NCBI RefSeq assembly: GCF_014202435.1
Contig: NZ_JACHGU010000004.1
Span: forward strand, 1 to 64,000
DNA from: Pseudoxanthomonas broegbernensis
GTDB taxonomy: Bacteria > Pseudomonadota > Gammaproteobacteria > Xanthomonadales > Xanthomonadaceae
Length of the DNA stretch: 64,000 bases
Direction: 5' to 3'
Positions within the stretch are counted from its first letter, which is position 1. Every line of letters starts with the position of its first letter. Positions 9,291 to 17,925 of this stretch are shown piece by piece. A program made the position numbers and the translations under genes. Below the pieces are notes generated by a model, which worked only from the letters and a program-made list of their open reading frames with translations, had not been told where the DNA came from and searched no databases.

Positions 9291-9524
9291 CGCGTTGTCC
9301 AGTGCCAACTCGGCGTACATCCGCTTGAGCCGGGCGTTCTCGGCCTCCAGTTCCTTGACCCGCTTCAGGTCCGAGGTATCCATGCCGCCGTACTTGGACG
9401 TCCACTGGTAGTAGGTGGCCGAGCTGATCCCGGCCTGCCAGCACAGGTCCTTGACCGGGACGCCGGCGTCACCCTGCTTGAGGATCGAGACGATCTGCGA
9501 CTCGCTGAACCTGGACTTCTTCAT
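9258..9524 (-). CDS. IS3-family transposase OrfA
   Basis: This is an 88-residue DNA-binding subunit. It opens KKSRFSESQIVSILKQ, the typical helix-turn-helix of IS407-like OrfA proteins, and continues with GISSATYYQWTSKYGGM. It ends in a leucine-zipper-like stretch (LKRVKELEAENARLKRM) and LIAKKL. The last codons run through seven consecutive A residues (T at 9264-9270 on the plus strand). There a -1 slip joins this frame to OrfB. Without slipping, translation stops at TAG 9258-9260. Confidence 0.9.
   Translation of the reverse strand: MKKSRFSESQIVSILKQGDAGVPVKDLCWQAGISSATYYQWTSKYGGMDTSDLKRVKELEAENARLKRMYAELALDNAAMKDLIAKKL
9264..9270 (-). other. A7 slippery sequence for -1 programmed frameshift
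   Basis: On the minus strand OrfA reads GCA AAA AAA CTC TAG. OrfB reads CGC AAA AAA ACT CTA, exactly one base back. The A-AAA-AAA heptamer sits two codons before the OrfA stop, the standard arrangement for making the OrfAB transposase of IS3-family elements. Confidence 0.8.
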
Positions 9525-9595
9525 GGAACCTCCTGGCGCGAAAGATGCCAGAAAGCTCTACTTTTTAGGTGTGCGGGGTCAGGGGGAGCTTACGG

Positions 9596-9918
9596 TACGG
9601 CACGCTCGGCCGGGTGCCGCCCCCGTTCCTGCTGCGGTCGGACAACGGCCTGGTATTCACCAGCCGGCACTACACCCGACTGGTCCGCAGCTACGGGTGC
9701 AGCAAGAGTCCATCACCCCGCACTGCCCGCAGCAGAACGGCATGGTCGAGCGGGTCATCCGCACCTTGAAGGAGCAGTGCATCCATCGTCACCGCTTCGA
9801 GAGCCAGCAGCATGCCACCCGCGTGGTCGGCGACTGGATCCAGTTCTACAACCACCGGCGACCGCATCAGGCGCTGGGCATGAAGACACCCGCTGAGGCA
9901 TATGCATTAGCGGCCTGA
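9596..9918 (+). pseudogene. 3' remnant of a second IS3-family transposase, with a frameshift
   Basis: Two plus-strand frames together spell the C-terminal part of an IS3-type integrase. The first frame gives FLLRSDNGLVFTSRHYTRL. After a break near 9700 (a missing base in the run reading GGGTGCAGCAAG), the second frame continues ITPHCPQQNGMVERVIRTL, YNHRRPHQALGMKTPAEAY and stops at 9918. The DDE Asp and Glu are visible but lie in different frames. The N-terminal two thirds are missing, cut off exactly at the right end of the IS3 element. This copy is dead. Confidence 0.85.
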
Positions 9919-9976
9919 CCTGTGCAGAAACCGCTGGGTCATTACATTACTAGAACGAAGATGGCAGATCCAAATG

Positions 9977-10171
9977 TTATCTCTCCTTGAACGACTTTAT
10001 TCCGAACCGCCCCAAGACAATTCCGATCAATATCAGAAATGAACCGACTATGTTTTTATATTCTCCGAAATCGATCGGTATTTTTGCACCTATTGGGAAA
10101 TAACTCTTATCGCCGAACAGGAGATAAAATCCAAGCATCAACAGCAGAACAGCAAGGCCGAGATATGACAT
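9977..10171 (-). CDS. 64-residue two-helix membrane protein, candidate immunity protein for the Rhs tail
   Basis: This is a small integral membrane protein. Helix 1 is LGLAVLLLMLGFYLLF (residues 4-19). A short soluble segment containing KSYFPIGAKIPIDFGEYKN follows. Helix 2 is IVGSFLILIGIVLGRFGI, then a basic KSFKER tail. It starts 15 bases after the stop of the large Rhs gene on the same strand, the classic position of an immunity gene behind an Rhs toxin. The base composition is markedly AT-richer than the rest of the window. No family is recognised. The immunity role is inferred from position, size and topology; it could also be an unrelated orphan. The ribosome site is weak (GGTG), and translational coupling to the Rhs gene is possible. 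Confidence 0.6.
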   Translation of the reverse strand: MSYLGLAVLLLMLGFYLLFGDKSYFPIGAKIPIDFGEYKNIVGSFLILIGIVLGRFGIKSFKER

Positions 10172-10186
10172 TCATCGCACCGTTAA

Positions 10187-10735
10187 TTATTTCTGAATTT
10201 TAAGCTCGTCCCGCACTATTGCACCTACTGTACTTCCAGCCTGATTGGCGACAGAGCTTGCGGGACTATCAACCCCAGCCGCACCAGTGATAGCACCAGT
10301 TGCGAATTCTGCAACTGCTACTGGGGTCGCTGCAGCCGCAGACGCGCCAATGGCATTGGCAGTAGTTGTGCTAGCTCCATAGTGTGAAGCCACCATGCTT
10401 GCTTCGGCTTCCACTGCTGTCAGCGTACGTACCGTTGCGCCCACCATTGCATTAGTAGTCGCTCCGCTGGCAGCTACAACTGCACCCGTCACGGCATTTG
10501 TGGCCTGCTGGGCGGCCATCCCTATCTGCAGACTAGCCCCTTCTGCTGCAGCCATAACCATCGAAGGAGCCCCCACTGCAACAGCAGCGCCGGCCGCAGC
10601 GCCTACAGTCGCAGAGCCTACAAGTAATCCAACGACTTTGGCGTCTCCACGGCTCGCGCCCGGTATGGGCGTATGCGCATTTGGCCCTCCAGGAAGAATC
10701 CCCTTGCTCACGAGCCAATCCCTGCATTCAGGGCA
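10187..10735 (-). other. Variable C-terminal (putative toxin) module of the Rhs protein
   Basis: This is the segment after the conserved DPDGR end of the Rhs core. It includes CPECRDWLV just after the junction, then glycine- and alanine-rich hydrophobic runs such as VVGLLVGSATVGAAAGAA and ATNAVTGAVVAASGA, and a short polar end (RDELKIQK). Its composition shifts sharply at the core boundary and becomes AT-richer towards 10190, as expected for an exchanged module. Confidence 0.55.
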
Positions 10736-13306
10736 ACGACCATCGGGGTCAGTGAACCTGTAGGGATTATTGAATGCATATGCGTAGCGATTGAACTGCC
10801 GCCAATCACCTGAATCGTAAGCGGTGACCGGATCAACCGACAGGAACACTCCCAGCATCGGATCGTAATACCGCTGCTGCATGTAGACCAGGCCCGTGCC
10901 CTTGTCCATCATGTGCCCGGTGTACCCGGGCCGGTTGTCGTTGCTGCGGTTCAACATCCGCCCGTAGGGCTCGTGCTCGGTCAGTTGGTCGATGCCCCCG
11001 AAATCGTTCGTCGCCGCGATCGGGCTGCCCAGCGCATCGGTGTGGCGGTACGTCACCGTCTCGGTCGTGCTGCCGATCGGCAGCCGGCGCGAGGCCACCA
11101 GGCTCCCGCCCAGGTACACGTGCCAGAACCGCATCCCCGTCAGTTCGTCGCGCTGCCACAGCAACTGCCCGTCCCGGCTGTACATCTCGAACAGCGAGCC
11201 CCCGCTGCTGATCGACAGCGTCCGCCGGCCCCAGGCATCGTAACGGTAGCTCTCCGTCCCCAGCGCCGTGCGCAGCCGGTTGCCCAGGTCGAACTGGTAC
11301 AGGTCCCCGTTCTTGTTGGACAGGTTGCCCCGGGCGTCGTAGCCCAGCCCGATCACGCTCGGGCCGGACGGGCCATCGGTGACGTTGGTGAGCCGGTTGC
11401 TGGCGTCGTACACGTAGCGGTGGTCGCGCCCGGCCACCGTCACCCGGGTCAGGTTGTCCAGCACGTCATAGGCGTACGTCGCCCCGCCCACGTACAGCGG
11501 CGAGGCCACCGTCAGCAGCCGGTCGCGGCCGTCGTAGGCCATGCTCCGGGTCTGGCGGGCCAGCGTGGTGTGGTCGGTGATCGCGGCCACGTTGCCGTTC
11601 TTGTCGTAGCCGTAGCCCAGGTCCAGCACATCGCCGCTGTCGGTGCTGCGCGCCGGCAACTGCCGCGCGTTCTGGCTCATCGTGTGCACGATGCCGTTGC
11701 CGTAGGTGAACTGCTTGATCGCCCCGTTCGGGTGGTACTGCACCCCCGTGGCGTACGACCCGGCCTGGGTCGGCTGGCCCAGGGCGTTGGGCAGGTAGTC
11801 CACGGTGAACCCGGTCGGGTACACCAGGCTGGTGAGGTGACCGTTGGCGGTGTAGCCGTAACCGAACGCCCAGTTGCTGCCGGTGCTCTGCACCTGGCTC
11901 TCGCCGGTCAGCAGGCGCCGCTTGTTGTAAGTGTAGGCGTTGACCACCGTGCTGGCGCCGGCATCGTTGTAGGTGGTCACCGAGGACGGCAGGCCATCGG
12001 CGGTGTAGGTCCAATCCTGGCTGCCGTGGTTGCCGGGCACGGTCATCGAGATCAAACGGTTGCGCGCGTCGTAGGCCCGGACGATCTTCTGGTTGGACGC
12101 CACCGACATCCGATTGCAGGCCGTAGGCGTGGGCAGCGCCTGGCCGCTGGCCGACCACAGCAGGTTGTCGGCATTGTCGTAGTCCAGCACGGTGGCGCCG
12201 GTCTCCGGCTCCACCGTCTTGCATAGCCGCTCGTGGGCGTCATATTTGTAGTGGCGGGTCACCGACACGCTGCTGCCGGCGTTGCGCTGGGTGATCGAGA
12301 TCGGCTTGCCGAACGTATCGCGGACGATGTCGGTGTACACCCCTTCCGGCTGCTGGATCGACACCGGATAGTCGTAGATGGGCTGGTCCCAGGCCTGGTA
12401 ACTGGTGGTGGTCTGGTTGCCCTTCGGATCCGTCACCCGGGTCTTGAACCCGGCCAGGTACTCGGTGGTGGTGGTCAGGGCGCCCAGTTCGGAGGTCTGG
12501 TTGGTTCCTGTCACCCGGCCCAGGGCGTCGTAGGCGGTCGTGGTGCCGACGCTCAACGCATCGGTGCTGCCCGGATAGGAGGCGAACGTGACCCGGCCGT
12601 CATGGTCGTAGCCGAAGCGCTGGAACCGGCGCGTGGCGGTCTCGTTGGCGGTGTCGTACTCGCGGGTCAGCAGCGGGCGCCACAGAGCGTCGTAGTAGGT
12701 GATCTTGCGCGCATTGCCGGTGGCCTCGGTCAGCCGCCAGTGCCCGGCCGGGATGCCGTACTCGGCCGCGCTCACCTGCACGAAGGTCCGGGTGGACGCG
12801 TTCCAGGCCGTGCTGTCGCCGGTGGGGTAGGTGACGCTGCTCAGCCGGCCCATCGCGTCGTAGCCGTACCCGGTCGTGTGGCCGTTCTCGTCGGTCACGG
12901 ACGTGATCCAACCCGAGGCGTTCACGACCGCCAGTTGGGTCTTGTTGTCGGCGTACTTGATCGAACGCGGGATGCCGCGATACCAGTTGGAGGGGGTCGT
13001 GACGCGGTTGTTGCCGTCCTTGACCGTGGCCACGGTGCCGTCGGCGTTGTAGGTCAGGGTCTGCTGCAGCTTGCCGTAGGCGCTGTAGGTCAGCGGAGAA
13101 GCATGCACCGGATCGAAGGTGCGCGACTCAGCCACCACCACCCCATCCACCGTGCGGCTGGCCACCTGGCCCAGCACCCACTTGGCGGTGTTGTCGTGGT
13201 AGACGATCGTCTCGGTGCGGCTGTAGGTCTGGGCGTGGACCGGCAGCGACAAGGCCAATCCCAACCCCAGCGCACCCCATATCCGATTCTTCCTTGAAAC
13301 CCGCAT
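10187..13306 (-). CDS. Rhs/YD-repeat protein with signal peptide and Ala/Gly-rich variable C-terminus
   Basis: This is a 1,039-residue secreted or surface protein. The signal peptide (WGALGLGLALSLPVHA) leads straight into YD repeats (GYDAMGRLSSVTYP, YDALGRVTGTN, YDARNRLISM, YDASNRLTNV). The Rhs core runs from PYGRMLNRSNDN through GYTGHMMDKGTGLVYMQQRYYD and DPMLGVFLSVDPVTAYD to DPDGR at about 10736-10750. After DPDGR come about 183 variable residues, strongly Ala/Gly/Val-rich with long hydrophobic stretches. In Rhs proteins the segment after the core is usually a toxin. No nuclease, deaminase or protease motif is seen, so a membrane-active tail is the best guess. There is no PAAR domain. The start at 13306 has a strong GGAGG; an ATG 60 bases upstream would bury the signal peptide. 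Confidence 0.85.
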   Translation of the reverse strand: MRVSRKNRIWGALGLGLALSLPVHAQTYSRTETIVYHDNTAKWVLGQVASRTVDGVVVAESRTFDPVHASPLTYSAYGKLQQTLTYNADGTVATVKDGNNRVTTPSNWYRGIPRSIKYADNKTQLAVVNASGWITSVTDENGHTTGYGYDAMGRLSSVTYPTGDSTAWNASTRTFVQVSAAEYGIPAGHWRLTEATGNARKITYYDALWRPLLTREYDTANETATRRFQRFGYDHDGRVTFASYPGSTDALSVGTTTAYDALGRVTGTNQTSELGALTTTTEYLAGFKTRVTDPKGNQTTTSYQAWDQPIYDYPVSIQQPEGVYTDIVRDTFGKPISITQRNAGSSVSVTRHYKYDAHERLCKTVEPETGATVLDYDNADNLLWSASGQALPTPTACNRMSVASNQKIVRAYDARNRLISMTVPGNHGSQDWTYTADGLPSSVTTYNDAGASTVVNAYTYNKRRLLTGESQVQSTGSNWAFGYGYTANGHLTSLVYPTGFTVDYLPNALGQPTQAGSYATGVQYHPNGAIKQFTYGNGIVHTMSQNARQLPARSTDSGDVLDLGYGYDKNGNVAAITDHTTLARQTRSMAYDGRDRLLTVASPLYVGGATYAYDVLDNLTRVTVAGRDHRYVYDASNRLTNVTDGPSGPSVIGLGYDARGNLSNKNGDLYQFDLGNRLRTALGTESYRYDAWGRRTLSISSGGSLFEMYSRDGQLLWQRDELTGMRFWHVYLGGSLVASRRLPIGSTTETVTYRHTDALGSPIAATNDFGGIDQLTEHEPYGRMLNRSNDNRPGYTGHMMDKGTGLVYMQQRYYDPMLGVFLSVDPVTAYDSGDWRQFNRYAYAFNNPYRFTDPDGRCPECRDWLVSKGILPGGPNAHTPIPGASRGDAKVVGLLVGSATVGAAAGAAVAVGAPSMVMAAAEGASLQIGMAAQQATNAVTGAVVAASGATTNAMVGATVRTLTAVEAEASMVASHYGASTTTANAIGASAAAATPVAVAEFATGAITGAAGVDSPASSVANQAGSTVGAIVRDELKIQK

Positions 13307-13571
13307 GGCGGCCTCCGTATCCGGTTGTGCCCCGCAGCCGGCGTTGCGGGAATTCGAACTGCGCATCAGGGCGACTGCGCTCCACGAGTATGCGTGCGAG
13401 AACGCGCGGGCGAACCGCCGTTAACTGCGCGATTCAGCGCTTCTGGATAAATCGATCAAGCGCAAACTGAAATTCAAGACGCGTTTATCACAGTGAATTC
13501 ATCAAGGCAACCTATTAAAAAGCGCTTCAACAAAAATGCATCGCTTCCACGATGCATTTAGGATCGGCCTC
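13307..13571. other. AT-rich divergent intergenic region between the Rhs gene and cca
   Basis: This 265-bp segment separates two divergent genes and must hold both promoters. Bases 13450-13560 are much AT-richer than the surroundings. The sequence ATGCATCG...CGATGCAT around 13535-13557 forms an inverted repeat just before cca. No promoter can be assigned with confidence. Confidence 0.4.
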
Positions 13572-14813
13572 ATGGACATCTACCTCGTCGGCGGCGCGGT
13601 CCGCGATGAACTGCTGGGGCTGCCGCCCGGCGACCGCGACTGGGTGGTGGTCGGCGCCACGCCGCAGCGGATGCTCGACGCCGGTTTCAGGCCGGTGGGC
13701 CGCGATTTCCCCGTGTTCCTGCATCCGCGCAGCGGCGAGGAGCACGCGCTGGCGCGCACCGAGCGCAAGTCCGGGCGCGGGCACCGCGGCTTCGTGGTCG
13801 ACGCCGACCCGTCGGTAACGCTGGAGCAGGACCTGCAGCGCCGCGACTTCACCCTCAATGCCATCGCCCGCGATGCGCGGGGCAACCTGATCGACCCCTA
13901 CGGCGGCGTGGACGACATCGAGCGGCGCGTGCTGCGCCACGTGGGCCCGGCCTTCGCCGAGGACCCGCTTCGGGTGCTGCGCGCGGCACGCTTCATGGCC
14001 CGCTTCGCCTCGCTGGGCTTCGGCGTCGCCCCGGAAACGCTGGCGCTGATGCGGCGGATGGCGGCCGGCGGCGAGCTGGACACGCTGGTGGCCGAGCGGG
14101 TCTGGCAGGAACTGCGCAAGGCGCTGGCCTCGCCGCGTCCGTCCGCGTTCCTGTCCACCCTGCGCGAGTGCGGCGCGCTGGCCGCGGTACTGCCCGAGGT
14201 GGACGCGCTGTACGGCGTGCCGCAGCGCGCCGAGTACCATCCGGAGGTCGACACCGGCCTGCACCAGCAACTGGTCAGCGACATGGCCGCCCGGCTGGCG
14301 CCGGGCGACGACCTGACCGGTTTCGCCGCGCTCACCCACGACCTGGGCAAGGCGCTCACCCCCCGGCAGAAGCTGCCGCGGCACATCGGCCACGAGCAGG
14401 CCGGCCTGAAACCGCTGGCCGCCCTGTGCGAACGGCTGAGGGTGCCGCTGGAACACCGGCGTCTGGCCGAGGCCGTATGCCGCGACCACCTCAACGTGCA
14501 CCGCCTGGCCGAGCTGCGCGACGCCACCGTGCTCGAACTGCTGGAACGTTGCGACGCCTTCCGCCGCCCCGGGCGCGTGGAGCGCCTCGCTACCGCCTGC
14601 GAGGCCGACGCGCGCGGCCGCCTGGGCAGCGAGGACGCCGGGTACCCGCAGGGCCCGGAACTGCGCCGCCTGCACGCGGCCGCAGTGGCGGTGAATGCGC
14701 GCGACCTGGTCCACCGCGACGGCCTGGACGGCCCGCAGGTCGGCCAGGCGCTGCGGCGCGCGCGCGTCGCCGCGATCGGCGCGGCGCGTACGTTGCGCGC
14801 CGGACCGGCCTGA
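13572..14813 (+). CDS. cca: CCA tRNA nucleotidyltransferase (multifunctional, with HD domain)
   Basis: This 413-residue enzyme adds or repairs the 3'-CCA of tRNAs. The class II nucleotidyltransferase head is clear: [25 protein letters not shown] with the GGxxR and DxD-type signature, then [16 protein letters not shown] and [17 protein letters not shown]. An HD phosphohydrolase domain follows ([14 protein letters not shown] near residue 256), as in the E. coli-type enzyme that also has phosphatase and phosphodiesterase activity. Length matches that type (about 410). Reading could begin 36 bases earlier, but [12 protein letters not shown] is the family start. Confidence 0.95.
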   Translation: MDIYLVGGAVRDELLGLPPGDRDWVVVGATPQRMLDAGFRPVGRDFPVFLHPRSGEEHALARTERKSGRGHRGFVVDADPSVTLEQDLQRRDFTLNAIARDARGNLIDPYGGVDDIERRVLRHVGPAFAEDPLRVLRAARFMARFASLGFGVAPETLALMRRMAAGGELDTLVAERVWQELRKALASPRPSAFLSTLRECGALAAVLPEVDALYGVPQRAEYHPEVDTGLHQQLVSDMAARLAPGDDLTGFAALTHDLGKALTPRQKLPRHIGHEQAGLKPLAALCERLRVPLEHRRLAEAVCRDHLNVHRLAELRDATVLELLERCDAFRRPGRVERLATACEADARGRLGSEDAGYPQGPELRRLHAAAVAVNARDLVHRDGLDGPQVGQALRRARVAAIGAARTLRAGPA

Positions 14814-15003
14814 GCTTCATCGCCCGCACAAGAGCATCCGCCCCCCTGCCGGCATGTGCGACGGACAAGGCGAGACGGCAGGAGCGGCGGTGGCGGTCCG
14901 CGCGCGTCCGCCGCGTCGCGGCGGCACCGGGCACGACGGCACGGTGCGGCACCCTGGCAAGCGGGGTACCCTCGCCCGCGGACCCACCGCCGAGGAGACC
15001 GCA

Positions 15004-16653
15004 GTGCACATCGCCGCGCGCGCCATCCGCCCCTTCCCGCTGCGCAGGCTCGCGCCGGCGCTGCTGGCGCTGGCGGCCGTTGCCGCGCACGCACAGCCGA
15101 CACCGACACCGACACCGACACCGCAGTATCGCAACCCGATCCTGTTCGCCGACTATTCCGACCCGGACGTGATCCGGGTGGGCGAGGACTACGTGATGAC
15201 GGCCTCCACCTTCCACTTCTCGCCGGGGCTGCCGGTGCTGAAGTCGAAGGACCTGGTGCACTGGACCCTCGTCGCCCACGCTTTGCCGCGGCTGCCGTTC
15301 GGCCCGGCCTACGACCTGCCCGGCCCGCTGAACTTCGACGACGCCTCCGAGCGCGCGCGCCTGGACCCGGCCATGGGCCACCGCTACAGCGCCGGGGTAT
15401 GGGCACCGGCCATCCGCCACCACGCCGGCCGCTACTACATCTATTTCGCCACGCCCACCGACGGCATCTTCATGGTCTCCGCCGAACACCCCGAAGGCCC
15501 ATGGACGCCGCCGGTGGCGCTGGTCGCGCAGGCCGGGCTGGAGGACCCCTGCCCGTTCTGGGACGACGACGGCAACGCGTACCTCGTCCATTCCAGGGTC
15601 GGCGCCGGCCCACTGATCCTGCGGCGGATGGCGCCCGACGGCACCCGCGTGCTGGACGAAGGCACGGTCATCATGGAAGACCCGGTGAACCTGCCGGTGC
15701 TGGAAGGGCCGAAGATGCTCAAGCGCAATGGCTGGTACTACGTGTTCGCGCCCTACGGCGGGGTGGAGAAGGGCCCGCAGGCGGTGCTGCGCGCGCGCGA
15801 CATCCGCGGCCCCTACCAGTGGCGCACGGTGCTGGCCCAGGGCGACACCCCGGTGCAGGCGCCGCACCAGGGCGGCTACGTGGAGACGCCCTCGGGGCAG
15901 GCCTGGTTCGCGCACTTCAACAGCACCGGCGCCTACGGCCGCATCGTCCACCTGCAGCCGGTGCGCTGGGTGGACGACTGGCCGATCATCGGCGAGCCCA
16001 TCTCCGACACCACCGGCCAGCCGGTCGCCGCCCATGCCATGCCCGACGTCGGCGGCACGCACCCGCCGGTGCGGCCGCAAGCCTCGGACGAGTTCGACGG
16101 CGCCGCGCTCGGCCTGCAGTGGGAGTGGAACCACAACCCGGTCGATACCCACTGGAGCCTGGCCGCGCGTCCCGGCCATCTGCGCCTGGCGGCGATGCAC
16201 GCGCCGAGCCTGGTCGGCGCACGCAATACGCTGACCCAGGTCCACCACGGCAGCGCCTCGCGCACCACCGTGCGCCTGGACGCATCCGGCCTGCGCGACG
16301 GCGAGCGCGCCGGCCTGGGCATGCTGCAGGTGCAGCCCAACTGGATCGGCGTGGTCCAGGAAGCGGGCGTGCGCCACCTCGTGTTCGCCTCCGCCGGCGT
16401 GGAGACCCGCGGCCCGGCACTGCGCGGCGACGTGGTGCGGCTGCGCCAGCACGTGGCCGACCAGCGCGTGAGCTACGCGTACAGCCTCGACGACGGCCGC
16501 AGCTTCGTCGCACTGGGCGAGCCGTCGACGATGCGCTTCAGTTGGTGGAAGGGCGCGCGGCCGATGCTGTTCAACTACGCGCGCACCGAAGGCACGGCGC
16601 CGCACGGCCACGTGGACGTCGACTGGGTACGGATCGAGCGCCTGGCCCCGTAG
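15004..16653 (+). CDS. Secreted glycoside hydrolase family 43 enzyme
   Basis: This is a 549-residue exported five-bladed propeller glycosidase, probably acting on xylo- or arabino-oligosaccharides. A signal peptide (LAPALLALAAVAAHA) and a (Pro-Thr)4 linker precede the GH43 domain. The GH43 domain starts RNPILFADYSDPDVIRVGEDY (catalytic base Asp in YSDPD) and has FMVSAEHPEGPW, EDPCPFWDDDGNAYLVHS and VLEGPKMLKRNGWYYVF (likely acid Glu in LEGPK). The C-terminal 200 residues resemble the beta-sandwich (DUF1349/XynB C-terminal type) that follows many GH43 domains. The GTG at 15004 has a GGAG ribosome site. No xylan genes surround it, so the exact substrate is open. Confidence 0.88.
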   Translation: MHIAARAIRPFPLRRLAPALLALAAVAAHAQPTPTPTPTPQYRNPILFADYSDPDVIRVGEDYVMTASTFHFSPGLPVLKSKDLVHWTLVAHALPRLPFGPAYDLPGPLNFDDASERARLDPAMGHRYSAGVWAPAIRHHAGRYYIYFATPTDGIFMVSAEHPEGPWTPPVALVAQAGLEDPCPFWDDDGNAYLVHSRVGAGPLILRRMAPDGTRVLDEGTVIMEDPVNLPVLEGPKMLKRNGWYYVFAPYGGVEKGPQAVLRARDIRGPYQWRTVLAQGDTPVQAPHQGGYVETPSGQAWFAHFNSTGAYGRIVHLQPVRWVDDWPIIGEPISDTTGQPVAAHAMPDVGGTHPPVRPQASDEFDGAALGLQWEWNHNPVDTHWSLAARPGHLRLAAMHAPSLVGARNTLTQVHHGSASRTTVRLDASGLRDGERAGLGMLQVQPNWIGVVQEAGVRHLVFASAGVETRGPALRGDVVRLRQHVADQRVSYAYSLDDGRSFVALGEPSTMRFSWWKGARPMLFNYARTEGTAPHGHVDVDWVRIERLAP

Positions 16654-16678
16654 CGGCGTGCGGGACGATGCCGCCCTC

Positions 16679-16717
16679 CTGTAGGGACCGACGAGCCGGC
16701 CTCGGTCGGCGACCGCG
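16679..16717 (+). repeat. REP-like palindromic repeat, degenerate copy
   Basis: The sequence starts TGTAGGGACCGAC and ends GGTCGGCGACC, with a stem formed by ACCGA/TCGGT-type arms. It belongs to the same family as copies at 36140, 38720 and 47748. It lies between the convergent GH43 and nagX genes. Confidence 0.5.
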
Positions 16718-16741
16718 CGAGCGCCGCGCCATGGCGAAGGG

Positions 16742-17863
16742 TCAGATCTTCAGGTACCAGCGCCGCCGGTCCATCCAGGCCACGATGCACCACCACAGCG
16801 CGACGAACGCCAGCGCGAAGGCCAGCGACGGCAGGTACGGCCCGAACTTCGGGGTCATCCAGCCGGCGAAGCCGACACGGTAGATCGGCTCCAGCCAGCC
16901 CAGGCCGGCCAGCGCATAGACCATCACCGCCGATCCCGCGTAGGCGGCGATGGCGTTGACGCCGAACGCGCGGCCCAGCGCCGGCCCGCCGCGGCGGTCG
17001 ATCAGCAGGTGCGCGGCGGCCAGCGCCAGCAGCGCCCAGCCGCCGCTCCACAGCACGTAGGACGAGGTCCACAGGTTCTTGTTCCAGGGCAGCAGCGCCG
17101 ACCACGCCAGGCCCAGCAGCAGCGCCGCGGCGGCACCGGCCCACAGCGCGCGCGCGCGTCCGTGCCGCAGCCAGTCGCCGGCGCGCAGGCCCAGTACGGT
17201 GGTGGCGAGCGCGCCCAGGGTGCTGGCCAGCCCCTCGGGGTCGTGGCCGCGGCCGGTCGCCGGGTCGTGCTGGTACAGCCACGGCCCGAGCAGCGCATCG
17301 TCGATCCGGCTGGCGATATTCTCGAACGGCGCGTAGCCGCCGCCCCAGGCCAGCAGCGCCCACCCACCCAGCAGCAGCGCGGCCAGCAGCGCCCATTGCC
17401 CGCGCGGCTTCAGCCATAGCGCCACGGCGGCGGCCACCAGGAAGCACAGGCCGATCCGCTGCAGCACGCCCCATGGCCGGTAGTGCGGCAGGTCCAGCCA
17501 CCACCACGCCAGCAGGTGCAGCAGCAGTCCCATGCCGAGGATGCGCAGCGCGCGCACCGACGCGGCGCGCATCAGCGCGCCGCGTTCGACGCCCGCTTCC
17601 AGGCGCGGCATCACGCCCAGCGCGATCGACACGCCGACGATGCACAGGAAGAACGGGAACACCAGGTCGGTCGGCGTGCAGCCGTGCCATGGCGCGTGCA
17701 GCAGCGGCGCGTAGACGTGGCCCCAGTCGCCGGGGGTGTTGACCAACAGCATCGCCGCCACGGTCAGGCCGCGCAGCGCATCGACCGAGGCGAAGCGGGC
17801 CGGGCGGGATGCCGCCGCCGTGTTCACGCGCGCCACGCCGTGCCGGCCCGCCCGCGCATGCAT
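16742..17863 (-). CDS. nagX: NagX-type membrane acyltransferase (DUF5009/DUF1624 family)
   Basis: This is a polytopic inner-membrane protein of about 373 residues with ten or so hydrophobic helices. It opens with RFASVDALRGLTVAAMLLVN, the conserved start of the heparan-alpha-glucosaminide N-acetyltransferase-like family, and contains TPTDLVFPFFLCIVGVSIALG and the RPWGVLQRIGLCF motif. The catalytic role in bacteria is not settled. Members are found almost exclusively in GlcNAc loci, and the name NagX comes from that context. It is the last gene of the nagP-nagQ-nagB-II-nagA-nagX series, 62 bases after nagA. A GTG at 17827 is an alternative start closer to the conserved region. Confidence 0.82.
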   Translation of the reverse strand: MHARAGRHGVARVNTAAASRPARFASVDALRGLTVAAMLLVNTPGDWGHVYAPLLHAPWHGCTPTDLVFPFFLCIVGVSIALGVMPRLEAGVERGALMRAASVRALRILGMGLLLHLLAWWWLDLPHYRPWGVLQRIGLCFLVAAAVALWLKPRGQWALLAALLLGGWALLAWGGGYAPFENIASRIDDALLGPWLYQHDPATGRGHDPEGLASTLGALATTVLGLRAGDWLRHGRARALWAGAAAALLLGLAWSALLPWNKNLWTSSYVLWSGGWALLALAAAHLLIDRRGGPALGRAFGVNAIAAYAGSAVMVYALAGLGWLEPIYRVGFAGWMTPKFGPYLPSLAFALAFVALWWCIVAWMDRRRWYLKI

Positions 17864-17925
17864 CGGGGCGACCGGGGTGCGGAGGCGGCCATCGTCGGAT
17901 GCATGCGCTGCCCTTTTCCCCGTGG

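Larger units (their letters stand above)
8395..9595 (-). mobile_element. IS3-family element (IS407-like group), apparently intact
   Basis: The element is about 1.2 kb and carries overlapping orfA and orfB on the minus strand. Its ends share an inverted repeat that begins CCGTAAGCTCCCCC at 8395 and reads the same on the opposite strand back from 9595, with further imperfect matching inward to a GTAGAG. The four bases outside each end (CGGC on the left, TACG on the right) do not match, so no target-site duplication is visible. The left end lies five bases after the stop of the truncated YD/Rhs gene. The right end abuts the tail of another transposase. Confidence 0.85.

Noticed and set aside
15094-15125. 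CCGACA hexanucleotide run in the GH43 gene as a phase-variation tract
   Set aside because: The unit is six bases, so length change cannot shift the frame. It encodes a short Pro-Thr linker after the signal peptide, common in secreted glycosidases.
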